Of a stretch of 64,000 nucleotides of DNA, positions 40,876 to 50,364 are shown piece after piece; the stretch's first letter is position 1, and every line of letters begins with the position of its first letter. This stretch comes from Mixta sp. Marseille-Q2659 (GTDB lineage: Bacteria > Pseudomonadota > Gammaproteobacteria > Enterobacterales > Enterobacteriaceae): the NCBI RefSeq assembly GCF_940807255.1, contig NZ_CALNWY010000009.1:1-64000 (forward strand), in the 5' to 3' direction. The notes below the pieces were generated by a model that was given only the letters and a program-made list of their open reading frames with translations, ran no database searches and was not told the origin of the DNA. The position numbers and the translations under genes are program-made.

Positions 40876-42750
40876 TCAGAAGGCGAAGCAGCTACAGCCG
40901 AGCGCGCCCCAGAAGGCGTTCTCGTCGGCAACCGGAATGGAAGAGGCGCGCGCCGTATCGTGCTGATGCTGATGAACGCCGCACGGGCCGCTGCAGTGGT
41001 GAACGGCGGGCATCATCCCAACGCGGTTGGCCTGCGGCGGCGCGCTGCGATAGTGGCCTGGCACCTTCGTCACCGGCGACCACTCCGGCAGAACCGGAAT
41101 GGAAGGCGGCGCTTCAGCGGCAAAGCCGCCTGCGGCGTAGACAATTTTGCCATCGACTACCGTCAGCACCGACTCGATCCCCTTGATCTCCTCCTCCGGC
41201 ACGCGGAAATAATCTTTGCTCAGTACCGCCAGGTCAGCCAGCTGGCCCGCTTTAATCTGGCCTTTTTTCCCCTGTTCGCTGGAGAACCAGGCGCTGCCCT
41301 GTGTCCAGAGCATCAGCGCGGTATTGCGATCCAGCCGGGCGTTAACGTCATACATCTGCATGCCGCCGACGGTGCGGCCGGAAACCAGCCAGTAGAGCGC
41401 GGTCCAGGGATTGTAGCTGGCGACGCGCGTGGCATCGGTGCCCAGCCCGACCGGCACGCCGGTTTCCAGCATGCGCGCGACCGGCGGCGTGTGGCGGGTG
41501 GCCTCAATGCCGTAACGCTCGGCGAAATATTCGCCCTGGAACGCCATGCGGTGCTGCACCGCAATGCCGCCGCCCAGCGCTTTAATACGATTGATATTCG
41601 CCTGGGTAACGGTTTCCGCATGGTCGAAGAACCAGTGCAGGCCGTTAAACGGGATCTCGCGATCGACCTTTTCGAACACATCGAGCATGCGGCTAATCGA
41701 TTCGTTATAAGTGGAGTGCAGGCGGAACGGCCAGCGATGCTCAACCAGATGACGTACCACGCGCTCCAGCTCATCTTCCATGCCCGGCGCTAAATCGGGA
41801 CGTGGCTCAAGGAAATCTTCAAAATCGGCGGCGGAAAAGACCAGCATTTCACCCGCGCCGTTGTGACGGAAAAAGTCGCTGCCCTGGCCCGGCGTCAGCA
41901 TATCGGTCCACTTCTCGAAATCTTCCAGCTCGTGGCCGGGGCGTTGGGTAAACAGGTTATAGGCGATGCGGATCGTCATCTGCTGCTTCTGGTGCAGCTC
42001 GGCAATCACTTCATAATCTTCCGGGTAGTTCTGGAAGCCGCCGCCCGCGTCGATGGCGCTGGTCAGGCCGAGACGGTTCAGCTCGCGCATAAACTGGCGC
42101 GTGGAGTTCACCTGCTGCTCCAGCGGCAGCTTCGGCCCTTTCGCCAGCGTGGCGTAGAGGATCATGGCGTTAGGGCGCGCAATCAGCATACCGGTCGGAT
42201 TGCCGTTGCTGTCGCGCTGGATCTCGCCGCCCGGCGGGTTCGGCGTATCTTTGGTATAGCCGACCACGCGCAGCGCGGTGCGGTTAAGCAGGGCGCGATC
42301 GTAGAGATGCAGAATAAAAACCGGCGTATCGGGCGCGGCCTCGTTAATCTCATCCAGCGTTGGCATCCGCCGTTCGGCAAACTGAAACTCCGTCCAGCCG
42401 CCCACTACACGCACCCACTGCGGCGACGGCGTGCGCAGCGCCTGCTCTTTCAGCATACGCAGCGCGTCGGCCAGCGACGGCACGCCTTCCCAGCGCAGCT
42501 CCAGATTGTAGTTCAGGCCGCCGCGAATCAGATGCAGGTGGGAGTCGTTCAGGCCTGGAATGGCGGTATGGCCGGTTAAATCAACCACTTTGCTGCCTTC
42601 GGCGTGATACTGCATCACCTCGGCTTCGCTGCCGACCGCCAGAAATTTACCGTCGCGGATCGCCACGGCATCGGCGAGGGGTTGCTCTCTGTCAACCGTA
42701 TGGAATTTACCGTTAATTAAAATCAGATCTGCTTTACCGAGCGGAACCAT
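40876..42750 (-). CDS. Amidohydrolase family protein, YtcJ-like
   Basis: Metal-dependent hydrolase of 624 residues from the ATG at 42750, which has an AGGAGGAACT ribosome-binding site. The beta-sandwich start is ADLILINGKFHTVDREQP, and the first metal site is GLNDSHLHLIRGG, where H-x-H is conserved. Further metal/catalytic residues are in LHWFFDHAET, AVQHRMAF and GLGTDATRV. The C-terminus has a basic histidine/cysteine stretch (HHCSGPCGVHQHQHD) that may add metal binding. The substrate (amide, imine or cyclic compound) is unknown. First gene of the minus-strand operon, divergent from the isochorismatase-like hydrolase. Confidence 0.88.
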   Translation of the reverse strand: MVPLGKADLILINGKFHTVDREQPLADAVAIRDGKFLAVGSEAEVMQYHAEGSKVVDLTGHTAIPGLNDSHLHLIRGGLNYNLELRWEGVPSLADALRMLKEQALRTPSPQWVRVVGGWTEFQFAERRMPTLDEINEAAPDTPVFILHLYDRALLNRTALRVVGYTKDTPNPPGGEIQRDSNGNPTGMLIARPNAMILYATLAKGPKLPLEQQVNSTRQFMRELNRLGLTSAIDAGGGFQNYPEDYEVIAELHQKQQMTIRIAYNLFTQRPGHELEDFEKWTDMLTPGQGSDFFRHNGAGEMLVFSAADFEDFLEPRPDLAPGMEDELERVVRHLVEHRWPFRLHSTYNESISRMLDVFEKVDREIPFNGLHWFFDHAETVTQANINRIKALGGGIAVQHRMAFQGEYFAERYGIEATRHTPPVARMLETGVPVGLGTDATRVASYNPWTALYWLVSGRTVGGMQMYDVNARLDRNTALMLWTQGSAWFSSEQGKKGQIKAGQLADLAVLSKDYFRVPEEEIKGIESVLTVVDGKIVYAAGGFAAEAPPSIPVLPEWSPVTKVPGHYRSAPPQANRVGMMPAVHHCSGPCGVHQHQHDTARASSIPVADENAFWGALGCSCFAF

Positions 42751-42861
42751 AGTTCCTCCTGTCTGAAATGTCCGGGAAAGGCGCCAGGCCTGGGGACAAA
42801 AAGGCGTGTTGGACACACGAAGTTGGCGAGATTATGGTCAGCAGCGGAAAGCAGCGTCTAT

Positions 42862-42875
42862 TATACGAACGTATA
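42862..42875. promoter_or_regulatory. Palindrome TATACG-AA-CGTATA in divergent promoter region
   Basis: A perfect 6-bp inverted repeat with a 2-nt spacer between the amidohydrolase (start 42750) and isochorismatase-like (43012) genes. It is well placed to control both. The dyad suits a FixJ/LuxR-type dimer, but the regulator is not proven. Confidence 0.55.
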
Positions 42876-43011
42876 GTTATACACAGAGATAATAGCCCGC
42901 CCGACAAACCCCTTTTACTATTCCCTCCGACATCTGGTCTGCGGCAATGCACCTTTTCGATCGCGACCGGTTTTCTTCCGCCATTGCGGACTCCTGTTAC
43001 TTAAACCTCAA

Positions 43012-43713
43012 ATGGGTATTCTCATGACCAACGCTAAGCTTGAAGTACTGACTCCCGAAAACAGCCAGCTGATTTTTATCGATCAGCAGCCGCAGATGGC
43101 ATTTGGCGTGCAGTCTATCGATCGCCAGGTATTAAAAAATAATGTCGTAGGCCTGGCGAAAGCGGCCAAAGTCTTCAATATTCCGACCACCATCACCACG
43201 GTGGAAACGGAGAGCTTCTCGGGTAATACCTTCCCTGAGCTGCTGGATGTCTTCCCGGAGAATGACATTCTGGAGCGCACCTCAATGAACTCCTGGGACG
43301 ATCTGAAAGTGCGTGAAGCGCTGGCGAGAAACGGCAAGAAAAAAGTTGTGGTTGCGGGCCTGTGGACCGAAGTTTGCAACAACACCTTCGCGCTGTGCGC
43401 CATGCTGGAAGGGGATTATGAGATCTATATGGTGGCGGACGCGTCCGGCGGTACTTCTAAAGAAGCCCATGATTTCTCAATGCAGCGCATGATTCAGGCG
43501 GGCGTGGTGCCGGTAACCTGGCAGCAGGTGATGCTGGAGTGGCAGCGCGACTGGGCGCACAAGGCGACCTACGATGCGGTGATGGATATCGTGAAAGAGC
43601 ATTCCGGCGCTTACGGCATGGGCGTGGATTACGCTTACACCATGGTTCACAAAGCCCCGGCGCGCGCGAAAGGCTCGCACCGTACGCTGGCACCACAGCC
43701 GGCTAATAAGTAA
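43012..43713 (+). CDS. Isochorismatase-family cysteine hydrolase
   Basis: 233-residue cysteine hydrolase. The catalytic triad pattern of the family is visible: Asp in LIFIDQQPQM, Lys in KKKVVVAGL and Cys in VCNNTFALCAML. The sequence agrees with the widespread YcaC-like group, which is of unknown substrate. Start at 43012 or an in-frame ATG at 43024 (MTNAKLEV); neither has a strong ribosome-binding site, and the family usually begins at the second. It is first in a plus-strand series with the XapX genes and the sensor. A hairpin (43726-43745) separates it from XapX. Confidence 0.85.
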   Translation: MGILMTNAKLEVLTPENSQLIFIDQQPQMAFGVQSIDRQVLKNNVVGLAKAAKVFNIPTTITTVETESFSGNTFPELLDVFPENDILERTSMNSWDDLKVREALARNGKKKVVVAGLWTEVCNNTFALCAMLEGDYEIYMVADASGGTSKEAHDFSMQRMIQAGVVPVTWQQVMLEWQRDWAHKATYDAVMDIVKEHSGAYGMGVDYAYTMVHKAPARAKGSHRTLAPQPANK

Positions 43714-43771
43714 TCGGCCGCAGGCTGGCCCTGTCTGGCCAGCCTCAGCAGGCAATAACGGGAGAAACGTT

Positions 43772-44008
43772 ATGACCGCAGGGCTTATCTCCCTGGGCGC
43801 GGGCATGCTGATTGGTTTGCTCTATGCGCTGCTGAAGGTGCGTTCACCGGCTCCGCCCGCTATTGCGCTGGTGGGGCTGCTGGGCATGCTAATCGGTGGC
43901 TGGCTGACGGCTGACGAGTCTGGGCCGTATGAAAACCACGGCGCGTCATCGACGCTGTCGCAGGCAAAGGGCGCATCGACGCCGTTGCTGCCAACGCGGG
44001 CGGGCTAA
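43772..44008 (+). CDS. XapX domain small membrane protein 1
   Basis: 78-residue inner-membrane protein with two TM segments in the first 47 residues. The XapX/DUF1427 signature VRSPAPPAIALVGLLGMLIG is clear. The soluble tail is Ser/Thr-rich. AACGGGAGAAACGTT supplies the ribosome-binding site. It stands 2 bp before the second XapX gene. The function of this domain is unknown, though it often neighbours isochorismatase-like hydrolases. Confidence 0.85.
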   Translation: MTAGLISLGAGMLIGLLYALLKVRSPAPPAIALVGLLGMLIGGWLTADESGPYENHGASSTLSQAKGASTPLLPTRAG

Positions 44009-44010
44009 TA

Positions 44011-44265
44011 ATGCTAAAAGCGTATCTGGTTTCATTGACAATGGGCCTGCTGGCAGGCCTTATTTATGGCGGAATGCATGTGCATTCACCGGCGCCACCG
44101 GTGATTGCGCTGTTGGGGCTGTTTGGCATGTTGGTCGGCGAGCAGCTTATTCCGCTTTGCCGACGGCTTATCCAGCGTCAACCGATCACCCTGGCATGGT
44201 TTCGTCATGAATGCGTGCCAAAAATCAGCGGCACTCCTCCTCCTGAAGGCGAACATAAACCTTAA
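44011..44265 (+). CDS. XapX domain small membrane protein 2
   Basis: 84-residue paralogue of the preceding gene: LLAGLIYGGMHVHSPAPPVIALLGLFGMLVG. Two TM segments are followed by a basic tail (RRLIQRQPITLAWFRHE). The tandem pair suggests a heteromeric membrane unit. Followed 48 bp later by the response regulator. Confidence 0.82.
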   Translation: MLKAYLVSLTMGLLAGLIYGGMHVHSPAPPVIALLGLFGMLVGEQLIPLCRRLIQRQPITLAWFRHECVPKISGTPPPEGEHKP

Positions 44266-44313
44266 GAAAGAGCGCCTTTCACCTTTGCGTGATTTCAGAC
44301 AGAGGATTACAGC

Positions 44314-44700
44314 ATGATGCTGTCACCGCGCATTGTCATCGTTGACGATGAACGCTCCGTCCGCAGCGGGTTATGTAACTTATTGCAGTCGGACGGCTAC
44401 GACACAGACGCCTTCGAAACAGCGGAGGCGTTTCTACAGGATAAAAGCGCGCTGGCGGACGCTGCATTGCTGATTCTCGACGTAAAGCTGAAAGGAATGA
44501 GCGGATTTGAGCTTTTCCGGCAGGTGGCGGCGCAGCCGAGTCCGCCGCCGGTTATTTTTATTTCCGGGCACGGCGATGAAAATATGCTGTGGTACGCCAT
44601 TAATCTCGGCGCGGTCACCTTTTTACGCAAACCGATTAACGTCGATACGCTGCTGGATTATATTCGCCGTGAACTCTCTGCCCGCGAGGAGCGACCTTGA
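44314..44700 (+). CDS. Receiver-only response regulator (FixJ-like)
   Basis: 128-residue single receiver domain without an output domain. The acidic pocket (IVDDE), the phospho-acceptor Asp56 in LLILDVKLKGMSG, the Ser in FISGHGDE and the Lys in FLRKPINV are all present. GAGGATTACAGC is the ribosome-binding site. The stop overlaps the start of the giant sensor by 4 bp (TTGA), so they are translationally coupled and very likely partners. It could shuttle phosphate or be a sink for the LuxR-type regulator at 50365. Confidence 0.9.
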   Translation: MMLSPRIVIVDDERSVRSGLCNLLQSDGYDTDAFETAEAFLQDKSALADAALLILDVKLKGMSGFELFRQVAAQPSPPPVIFISGHGDENMLWYAINLGAVTFLRKPINVDTLLDYIRRELSAREERP

Positions 44701-47700
44701 GCGAGAAACTTTCCGCCGCCGGACAAATGATGGATGCCGGTGTGCTGACGTTAAGCGACGAGATTATTTTTACCCCGCTGGCACAGGAGGGCGCGATCGC
44801 CTGGACGCTTGGCCAGCCGCTGCACTCTGGGGAATCCTTTATTCTGGCCAGCGCCGCTGGCGAAGAGCGCGCGTTTCAGGCCACGCAGCTACTGAAACAT
44901 GAATTCTCTCTGCGGATGCAGCTCTCTGCCGACTGGGCGGTCAGGCCGCTCAGCGCGACGCTGCATCATAGCCGCTACGCGCTAGTGTATGCGGCTTTCC
45001 CCTTTCAGACGCTAACGCGCCTGATGCCGCTGAACATCGCCGATTTTCTGGCGCTGGCGGTGCGGCTTTGTAAACCGCTGCAGCAGATGCATGCGGCTGG
45101 GCTCATCCACAACGATATTAAACCGGGCAACATTTTCCTGGATGCGGACGGCGGCTGTCGGCTGGGCGGTTTCGGCCTGGCCTGCGCGGTGGAGAACGGC
45201 GGCGCGCAGACGCGCCTGAACGTCTCCGGCGGCACGCTGGCCTATATGTCGCCGGAGCATACGGCGCGTACCCGCGATGCGGTAGACAGCCGCAGCGATC
45301 TCTACAGCCTTGGCATTGTGCTGTATGAACTGCTGACCGGCGCCTTGCCGTTCGATCTGCGCGAAGGCGGCCAGGCGGAGTGGGCGCATCATCATATCGC
45401 CTCCGCGCCCCGGCCTCCGCACCAGCTGCGCGCCGAAATCCTCGCCATGCTCTCGGTGATTATTTTACGCCTGCTGGAGAAATCGCCCGGCAACCGCTAT
45501 CAGAGCGTAGAAGGGCTGATCGCGGATTTGCGCCGCTGCCAGGCGAACCTCGCTGATGATGGCCAGATTGCCGACTTTACGCCAGGTCTGCAGGATCGCG
45601 CGCCGGTACGCTGGCTGACGGATAACCTTTATCTGCATCATCCGCAGGAAGGACAACTGCTGGCGGCGTTTGCGCGGGTCGCCACCGCCAGCACGCCGGA
45701 GCTGGTGGTGATTAGCGGGCCGCAGGGCATCGGTAAATCGTCACTGATCGCCTCGGCGCTAAAAAGTATCCAGCACAAGCCCGCGCTGCTGGCGGTCAGC
45801 AAGGCGGATCAATATTCGCCGGTGCTGCCATATGCGGTGATAACCGCTGCCTTCCGCGCGTTAACACTTTATCTGTTAGGGCTTGATGCCGCTGAAGTGG
45901 CGTACTGGAAACGGCGTTTGAGCCGGGCGTTGGGTAACTATGCCGGACTGGCGGTCAACCTGGTGCCGGAGCTGGGGTTGCTGCTGGACAGCAAAGCGCA
46001 GCTGCCTGCCGATATGCACTCTGCCGATGCACGTTTGCGCTTTAACCAAATGGCGCACGGTCTGGTCAGGGCGTTTGCTACGCCGGGCCGCCCGCTGGTG
46101 TTGTTAATTGATGATATTCACTGGATCGACCAGGCCAGTTTGCAACTACTGGCGTACCTGGCCAGCAACTGCGAAGCCCTGCCGCTGCTGATCGTGGTGT
46201 CTTACTGCGATGCTGAGAATGAGGCGCAGTCGCCGTTGGCGACGTTGCGCGCGTCAACCTGTGGGCGGCAAGAAATCAGGCCGCAGCCGTTTAGCGTAAA
46301 AGCGGTGGCGCGCTGGCTGGCCGACATTTTTCAAACGCGCGCCGCCGGTCTGAATGAGCTGGCCGCGTTGATTCATGAGAAAACCGGCGGCAATCCGCTG
46401 TTTACCTATGAGTTTTTCCGTCGCATCGTGCAGGACGGACTGATTACGCATCATCCGCAGCACGGCAAATGGCATTACGATTTGGCGGCGATCCGGGCGC
46501 GCAACTATACCGAAAATGTTGCCACCCTGCTGCTGCAGCGGCTGGCCGCGCTGCCGCCGTCCACGCGCCAGCTGCTCGGCGGCCTGGCCAGCGTTGGCGG
46601 AAACGGCAAGCTGGCGCTGCTCAGCCAGATGCAGGGGATTCCGCTGGCCGAGCTGCGGGAACAGCTACAGCCCGCTATCGACGCCCGACTGATCGCCTTT
46701 GCCGCAGACGAGTATGCTTTTACACACGATCGTCTGCAGAAGGCGGCGCAGGCGCTGCTGGCGCCGGAGGAAGCGTGCCGTCTTAATTTTGCCGCCGCCA
46801 GCCAGCTTACCGATGCGTTAAGCCAGAACGATAATAACGATGCGCTGTTTCTGGCGGTTCACCATATTACTTCCGCCATCGACTCTATTCGTGCGCCTGC
46901 GGATCGCGAGCGTTTTCGCACCGTCTGCCTGCGCGCCGCGCAGCGCGCCAAAAGTACCGGCGACTACGCGTCGACGTTACGTTATCTGGGCACCGCCCGC
47001 AGCCTGCAACCGGAGGCGCAGCACAACGCGCCGGATGAAATTTTCGCCCTCGATTTCCAGCAGGCGGAGTGCGAGTTTTTGCAGGGCAATCTGCCGACAG
47101 CGCTGACATTATGCAATCAGTTAATGACCATGCCCGGCAGCCGTGAGCAAAAAGCGCTGGCCGCCTGCATGATGGCGGAAGTGCATATGCGCCAGTCAGA
47201 TATGCAGCTGGCTCTGGAAACCGCGCTGGCCTGGCTGGCGGTGTTCGGCATTCACCTGAGCCGGCGCCCCGATGATAAAGACTGCCTTGAGGCGCGTCGG
47301 AGTCTGGAGGCGCGAATCGGTGCCCATCCGTCCGACATCTTCAGCGCGCTGCCCGTTACCGACGATCGCGAAGCGGAAGCCATTATGAGCCTGCTGATCG
47401 GCGCCGGTATGTTTGCCGCCTTCGCCAGCCCGCGTCTGCATTTTTTACTGCTCTGCAAAATTCTGGAGATGACGCTGGATCGCGGAATGTGCGGCGCATC
47501 GACCGCGGCGCTCTCCTGGTACGGCGTGCTGATTGGCTGTCGCTACGATGATTATCCGCTGGGCCTGCAATATAGCCTGCTGGGACGCGATTTGGTGATG
47601 CAGCACGCGTTCGATAGCTTTAAAGGGCGGACGCTGCTGGCGGTCGATCTGTCCAGCGCCTGGGTTCAGCCGCTTAACTTCGTGGTGGAACAGGCCAAAA

Positions 47701-50264
47701 ACTGTTTCACAGTCGCGGTCGATCACGGCGATCTGACCGCCGCCTGCTTTATTATTCGCCATCAAACCATGAATTTCCTGACGCGCGGCGATCACCTGGA
47801 TGCGGTGCTGACCACCATCGAGCGCGGCCTGAGCTTTATCCGCAAGCTGCGCTTTCCCGATGTGGAGATCCTGCTGCTGATCCAGCGGCTGTACGTGACG
47901 CATCTGCGTAACCCGTCGGCGGCGCAGTTTAGCGGTGCGGGGGTACTCCCTGATTCGCTGATCGCGCCGGAAAATGGCCGCCAGCCTATTCCGCTGACGC
48001 GCTTCTGGTTCTGGCTCTATCGCGGCATGGCTTATTTGCTGGCGGGGGAATATCAGCAGGCCAGCGATGCCTTAGCTGAAGCGGGCGAGCTGACTTATGC
48101 GGTGCCGGGCTATGTTCATCTGCTGGATTACCATTTTTACAGCGCGCTTGCGCTGACGTTACCGCTGTCGCCGGAGAATGCTGGAGCCGCCCAGCGTCAG
48201 CAGGCGCAGGCGCACTACGCAAAAATCGCGCTGTGGGCCGAGCATAATCCGGCGACCTTTGCTGATAAGGCGGCGCTGATCGCGGCGGAACTGGCGCGGC
48301 TGGCGGGCGATAACGGGCGCGCCAGCGAGCAATATGAACGGGCGATTAAGCTTTCCGGTGAAGCGGAGTTTCATCATGTTAACGGCCTGGCCCATGAGCT
48401 GGCCGGACGTTTTGCCAAAGCCTGTGGCTATCACGTAGCGTCGGACGCCTATTTCAAAGGGGCGTTTAGCGCCTGGCGCCGCTGGGGCGCGCTGGCTAAG
48501 CTGCGCCAGCTGGAGCAGCAGTGGCCGCACCTGGCGCCGTCCGGGCAATCCACGCCTTACGACACCATCGCCTTTGCGCAGAATGAGGCGATCCGCGATC
48601 TGGAAAGCGTGCTGCGCGCGGTGCGGGCGATGACCGAAGAGATCAATCTCGATCGACTGATCCATATTCTGATGACTATGCTGCTGGAGCGCGCTGGCGC
48701 GCAGCGTGGCCTGCTGATCCGCATTCTTGATAACAACATTCCTGAAACCCAGGCCTGGGCGGAAACCACCTCGGACGGCGTGAAGGTGCAGATTGTAAAA
48801 GAGACGCCTTCGGCGACCGATCTGCCTTTGTCGGTGCTGGCGGCGGTTATGCGCACCGGGCAGGAGATCCGCACCAGCAAGCCGGAAGTGTTTAGCCCGT
48901 TCAGCCAGGATGCCTATCTGGTGACGTCGGGCGCGGCGGTGATGTGCGTACCGATGTATAAGCAGGCACAGATGGTCGGCGTTCTCTATCTGGAGAACCG
49001 GCTGATGCCGGATATTTTTACCGCAGAGCATTCGCGTATTGTGCGTATGCTGGCGGCGCAGGCGGCGGTATCGCTGGAGACGGCGCGGCTGTATGCCGAG
49101 CTGCTGGAGGAGAATATTCAGCGCCGTCGGGTGGAAAAAGAGCTGCGTGCCAGTCAGACTTCGCTGATGCTGGGCGAAAAAATCAGCAATACCGGCACCT
49201 GGCGCTGGGAGCTGGAGCATGATCTGATGTTTGTCTCCGATGAATATGCGCGCATTCTCGATCTGCCTGAGGGACAGCGCACCATTTCCATGGCGGATTT
49301 TTTGCAGCTGGTGCATAGGGAAGACTTTCCACGCATCAACAAGCTGGTGACCGAAAGCGTGCGCAACGGCGTTTCGATGCGCGCGGAGTTCCGTATTTTC
49401 CGGCCGGACGGCAGCTGCCGCTATATTTTAGGCGTCGGCAATCCTATTGGCGAAGGGCGCCATATTGATGAGTATTTCGGCACCATTACCGATGTAACCG
49501 CCCGACGGCAGTCGGAAGATGCGGTGCGGGTGGCACAGGCGGATCTGGCGCGCGTTTCACGCGCAACCACGGTCGGACAGCTGACCGCCTCCATCGCCCA
49601 TGAAATCAATCAGCCGCTGATGTCGATTGTCGCCAATGCCGGTGCCAGCCTGCGCTGGCTAAGCCGCAATCCGGTTATGTTGACCAACGCGCGCAGCAGT
49701 CTGGAGGAGATTATCAGCGAGGGAGAGCGCGCCGGTAATATTATTCGCGGTCTGCAGGCGCTGACGCGTAATCAGATGCCGAGCTATGCGCGGGTTAATC
49801 TGCATCATCTGGTTTATCACATTATGGCGCTGTCGCGCAGCGAGCTGGAACGGCGGCAGATTGTGCTGGAATATGCGCTAAAGGCGGAGGCGGCCTTTAT
49901 TTACGGCGACAGCGTGCAGATTCAGCAGGTGCTGTTGAACCTGGTGATGAACGCCATCGATGCGATGTCTGAGATTCATCATCGCCCGCGTGTCCTTACC
50001 CTGAATTCCTTTAACCCGACGCCCGAAAAGATCCGGCTGGAAATTGCCGATACCGGCATCGGGCTCTGCCCGGAAGTGAAAGCACGGCTGTTTGATTCGT
50101 TTTACACCACCAAAGAGCAGGGCATGGGCATGGGTTTAACTATCAGCTACGGCATTATTGAAAAGCATTTGGGCGAGTTGACTGCCGAATCCCGTCAGCC
50201 TGATGGCAGCGTGTTCGCTTTTACGCTGCCAATTGACAGAGAACAGCAAGAGGCTTCGCGCTAA
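44697..50264 (+). CDS. Ser/Thr-kinase-like/AAA ATPase/GAF/PAS hybrid sensor histidine kinase
   Basis: 1,855-residue multidomain sensor starting at TTG 44697 (GAGGAGCGACC). In order: kinase-like domain (about 20-285), NACHT/AAA-type ATPase with Walker A GPQGIGKSS (about 340) and Walker B LLIDDIHW (about 470), a long helical repeat region (about 700-1280), GAF (about 1300-1450), PAS (about 1490-1590) and HisKA-HATPase with His1635 in ASIAHEINQP, N-box NLVMNAIDAM and G-boxes DTGIGL and GMGMGL. In the kinase-like domain the catalytic loop HNDIKPGN keeps Asp140, Lys142 and Asn145, but the DFG motif reads GFG at 158-160, and I cannot find the usual VAIK lysine. Thus phosphotransfer by this domain is doubtful. 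No TM segment is seen, so it is probably cytoplasmic. Confidence 0.92.
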   Translation: MSEKLSAAGQMMDAGVLTLSDEIIFTPLAQEGAIAWTLGQPLHSGESFILASAAGEERAFQATQLLKHEFSLRMQLSADWAVRPLSATLHHSRYALVYAAFPFQTLTRLMPLNIADFLALAVRLCKPLQQMHAAGLIHNDIKPGNIFLDADGGCRLGGFGLACAVENGGAQTRLNVSGGTLAYMSPEHTARTRDAVDSRSDLYSLGIVLYELLTGALPFDLREGGQAEWAHHHIASAPRPPHQLRAEILAMLSVIILRLLEKSPGNRYQSVEGLIADLRRCQANLADDGQIADFTPGLQDRAPVRWLTDNLYLHHPQEGQLLAAFARVATASTPELVVISGPQGIGKSSLIASALKSIQHKPALLAVSKADQYSPVLPYAVITAAFRALTLYLLGLDAAEVAYWKRRLSRALGNYAGLAVNLVPELGLLLDSKAQLPADMHSADARLRFNQMAHGLVRAFATPGRPLVLLIDDIHWIDQASLQLLAYLASNCEALPLLIVVSYCDAENEAQSPLATLRASTCGRQEIRPQPFSVKAVARWLADIFQTRAAGLNELAALIHEKTGGNPLFTYEFFRRIVQDGLITHHPQHGKWHYDLAAIRARNYTENVATLLLQRLAALPPSTRQLLGGLASVGGNGKLALLSQMQGIPLAELREQLQPAIDARLIAFAADEYAFTHDRLQKAAQALLAPEEACRLNFAAASQLTDALSQNDNNDALFLAVHHITSAIDSIRAPADRERFRTVCLRAAQRAKSTGDYASTLRYLGTARSLQPEAQHNAPDEIFALDFQQAECEFLQGNLPTALTLCNQLMTMPGSREQKALAACMMAEVHMRQSDMQLALETALAWLAVFGIHLSRRPDDKDCLEARRSLEARIGAHPSDIFSALPVTDDREAEAIMSLLIGAGMFAAFASPRLHFLLLCKILEMTLDRGMCGASTAALSWYGVLIGCRYDDYPLGLQYSLLGRDLVMQHAFDSFKGRTLLAVDLSSAWVQPLNFVVEQAKNCFTVAVDHGDLTAACFIIRHQTMNFLTRGDHLDAVLTTIERGLSFIRKLRFPDVEILLLIQRLYVTHLRNPSAAQFSGAGVLPDSLIAPENGRQPIPLTRFWFWLYRGMAYLLAGEYQQASDALAEAGELTYAVPGYVHLLDYHFYSALALTLPLSPENAGAAQRQQAQAHYAKIALWAEHNPATFADKAALIAAELARLAGDNGRASEQYERAIKLSGEAEFHHVNGLAHELAGRFAKACGYHVASDAYFKGAFSAWRRWGALAKLRQLEQQWPHLAPSGQSTPYDTIAFAQNEAIRDLESVLRAVRAMTEEINLDRLIHILMTMLLERAGAQRGLLIRILDNNIPETQAWAETTSDGVKVQIVKETPSATDLPLSVLAAVMRTGQEIRTSKPEVFSPFSQDAYLVTSGAAVMCVPMYKQAQMVGVLYLENRLMPDIFTAEHSRIVRMLAAQAAVSLETARLYAELLEENIQRRRVEKELRASQTSLMLGEKISNTGTWRWELEHDLMFVSDEYARILDLPEGQRTISMADFLQLVHREDFPRINKLVTESVRNGVSMRAEFRIFRPDGSCRYILGVGNPIGEGRHIDEYFGTITDVTARRQSEDAVRVAQADLARVSRATTVGQLTASIAHEINQPLMSIVANAGASLRWLSRNPVMLTNARSSLEEIISEGERAGNIIRGLQALTRNQMPSYARVNLHHLVYHIMALSRSELERRQIVLEYALKAEAAFIYGDSVQIQQVLLNLVMNAIDAMSEIHHRPRVLTLNSFNPTPEKIRLEIADTGIGLCPEVKARLFDSFYTTKEQGMGMGLTISYGIIEKHLGELTAESRQPDGSVFAFTLPIDREQQEASR

Positions 50265-50364
50265 GCGCGCAAACAGTCAGGCGCGCTGCAGAAGGGCAAT
50301 ACGCTACGTCTGCACAACGCGCGCCCAGACACAAAGCTGGCGGCATTTAATTAATGAAAGAACG

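Noticed and set aside
48159-49316. 385-codon minus-strand frame inside the giant sensor gene
   Set aside because: Shadow of the GAF/PAS coding region on the other strand; high Arg/His/Gln content and no recognisable domain.
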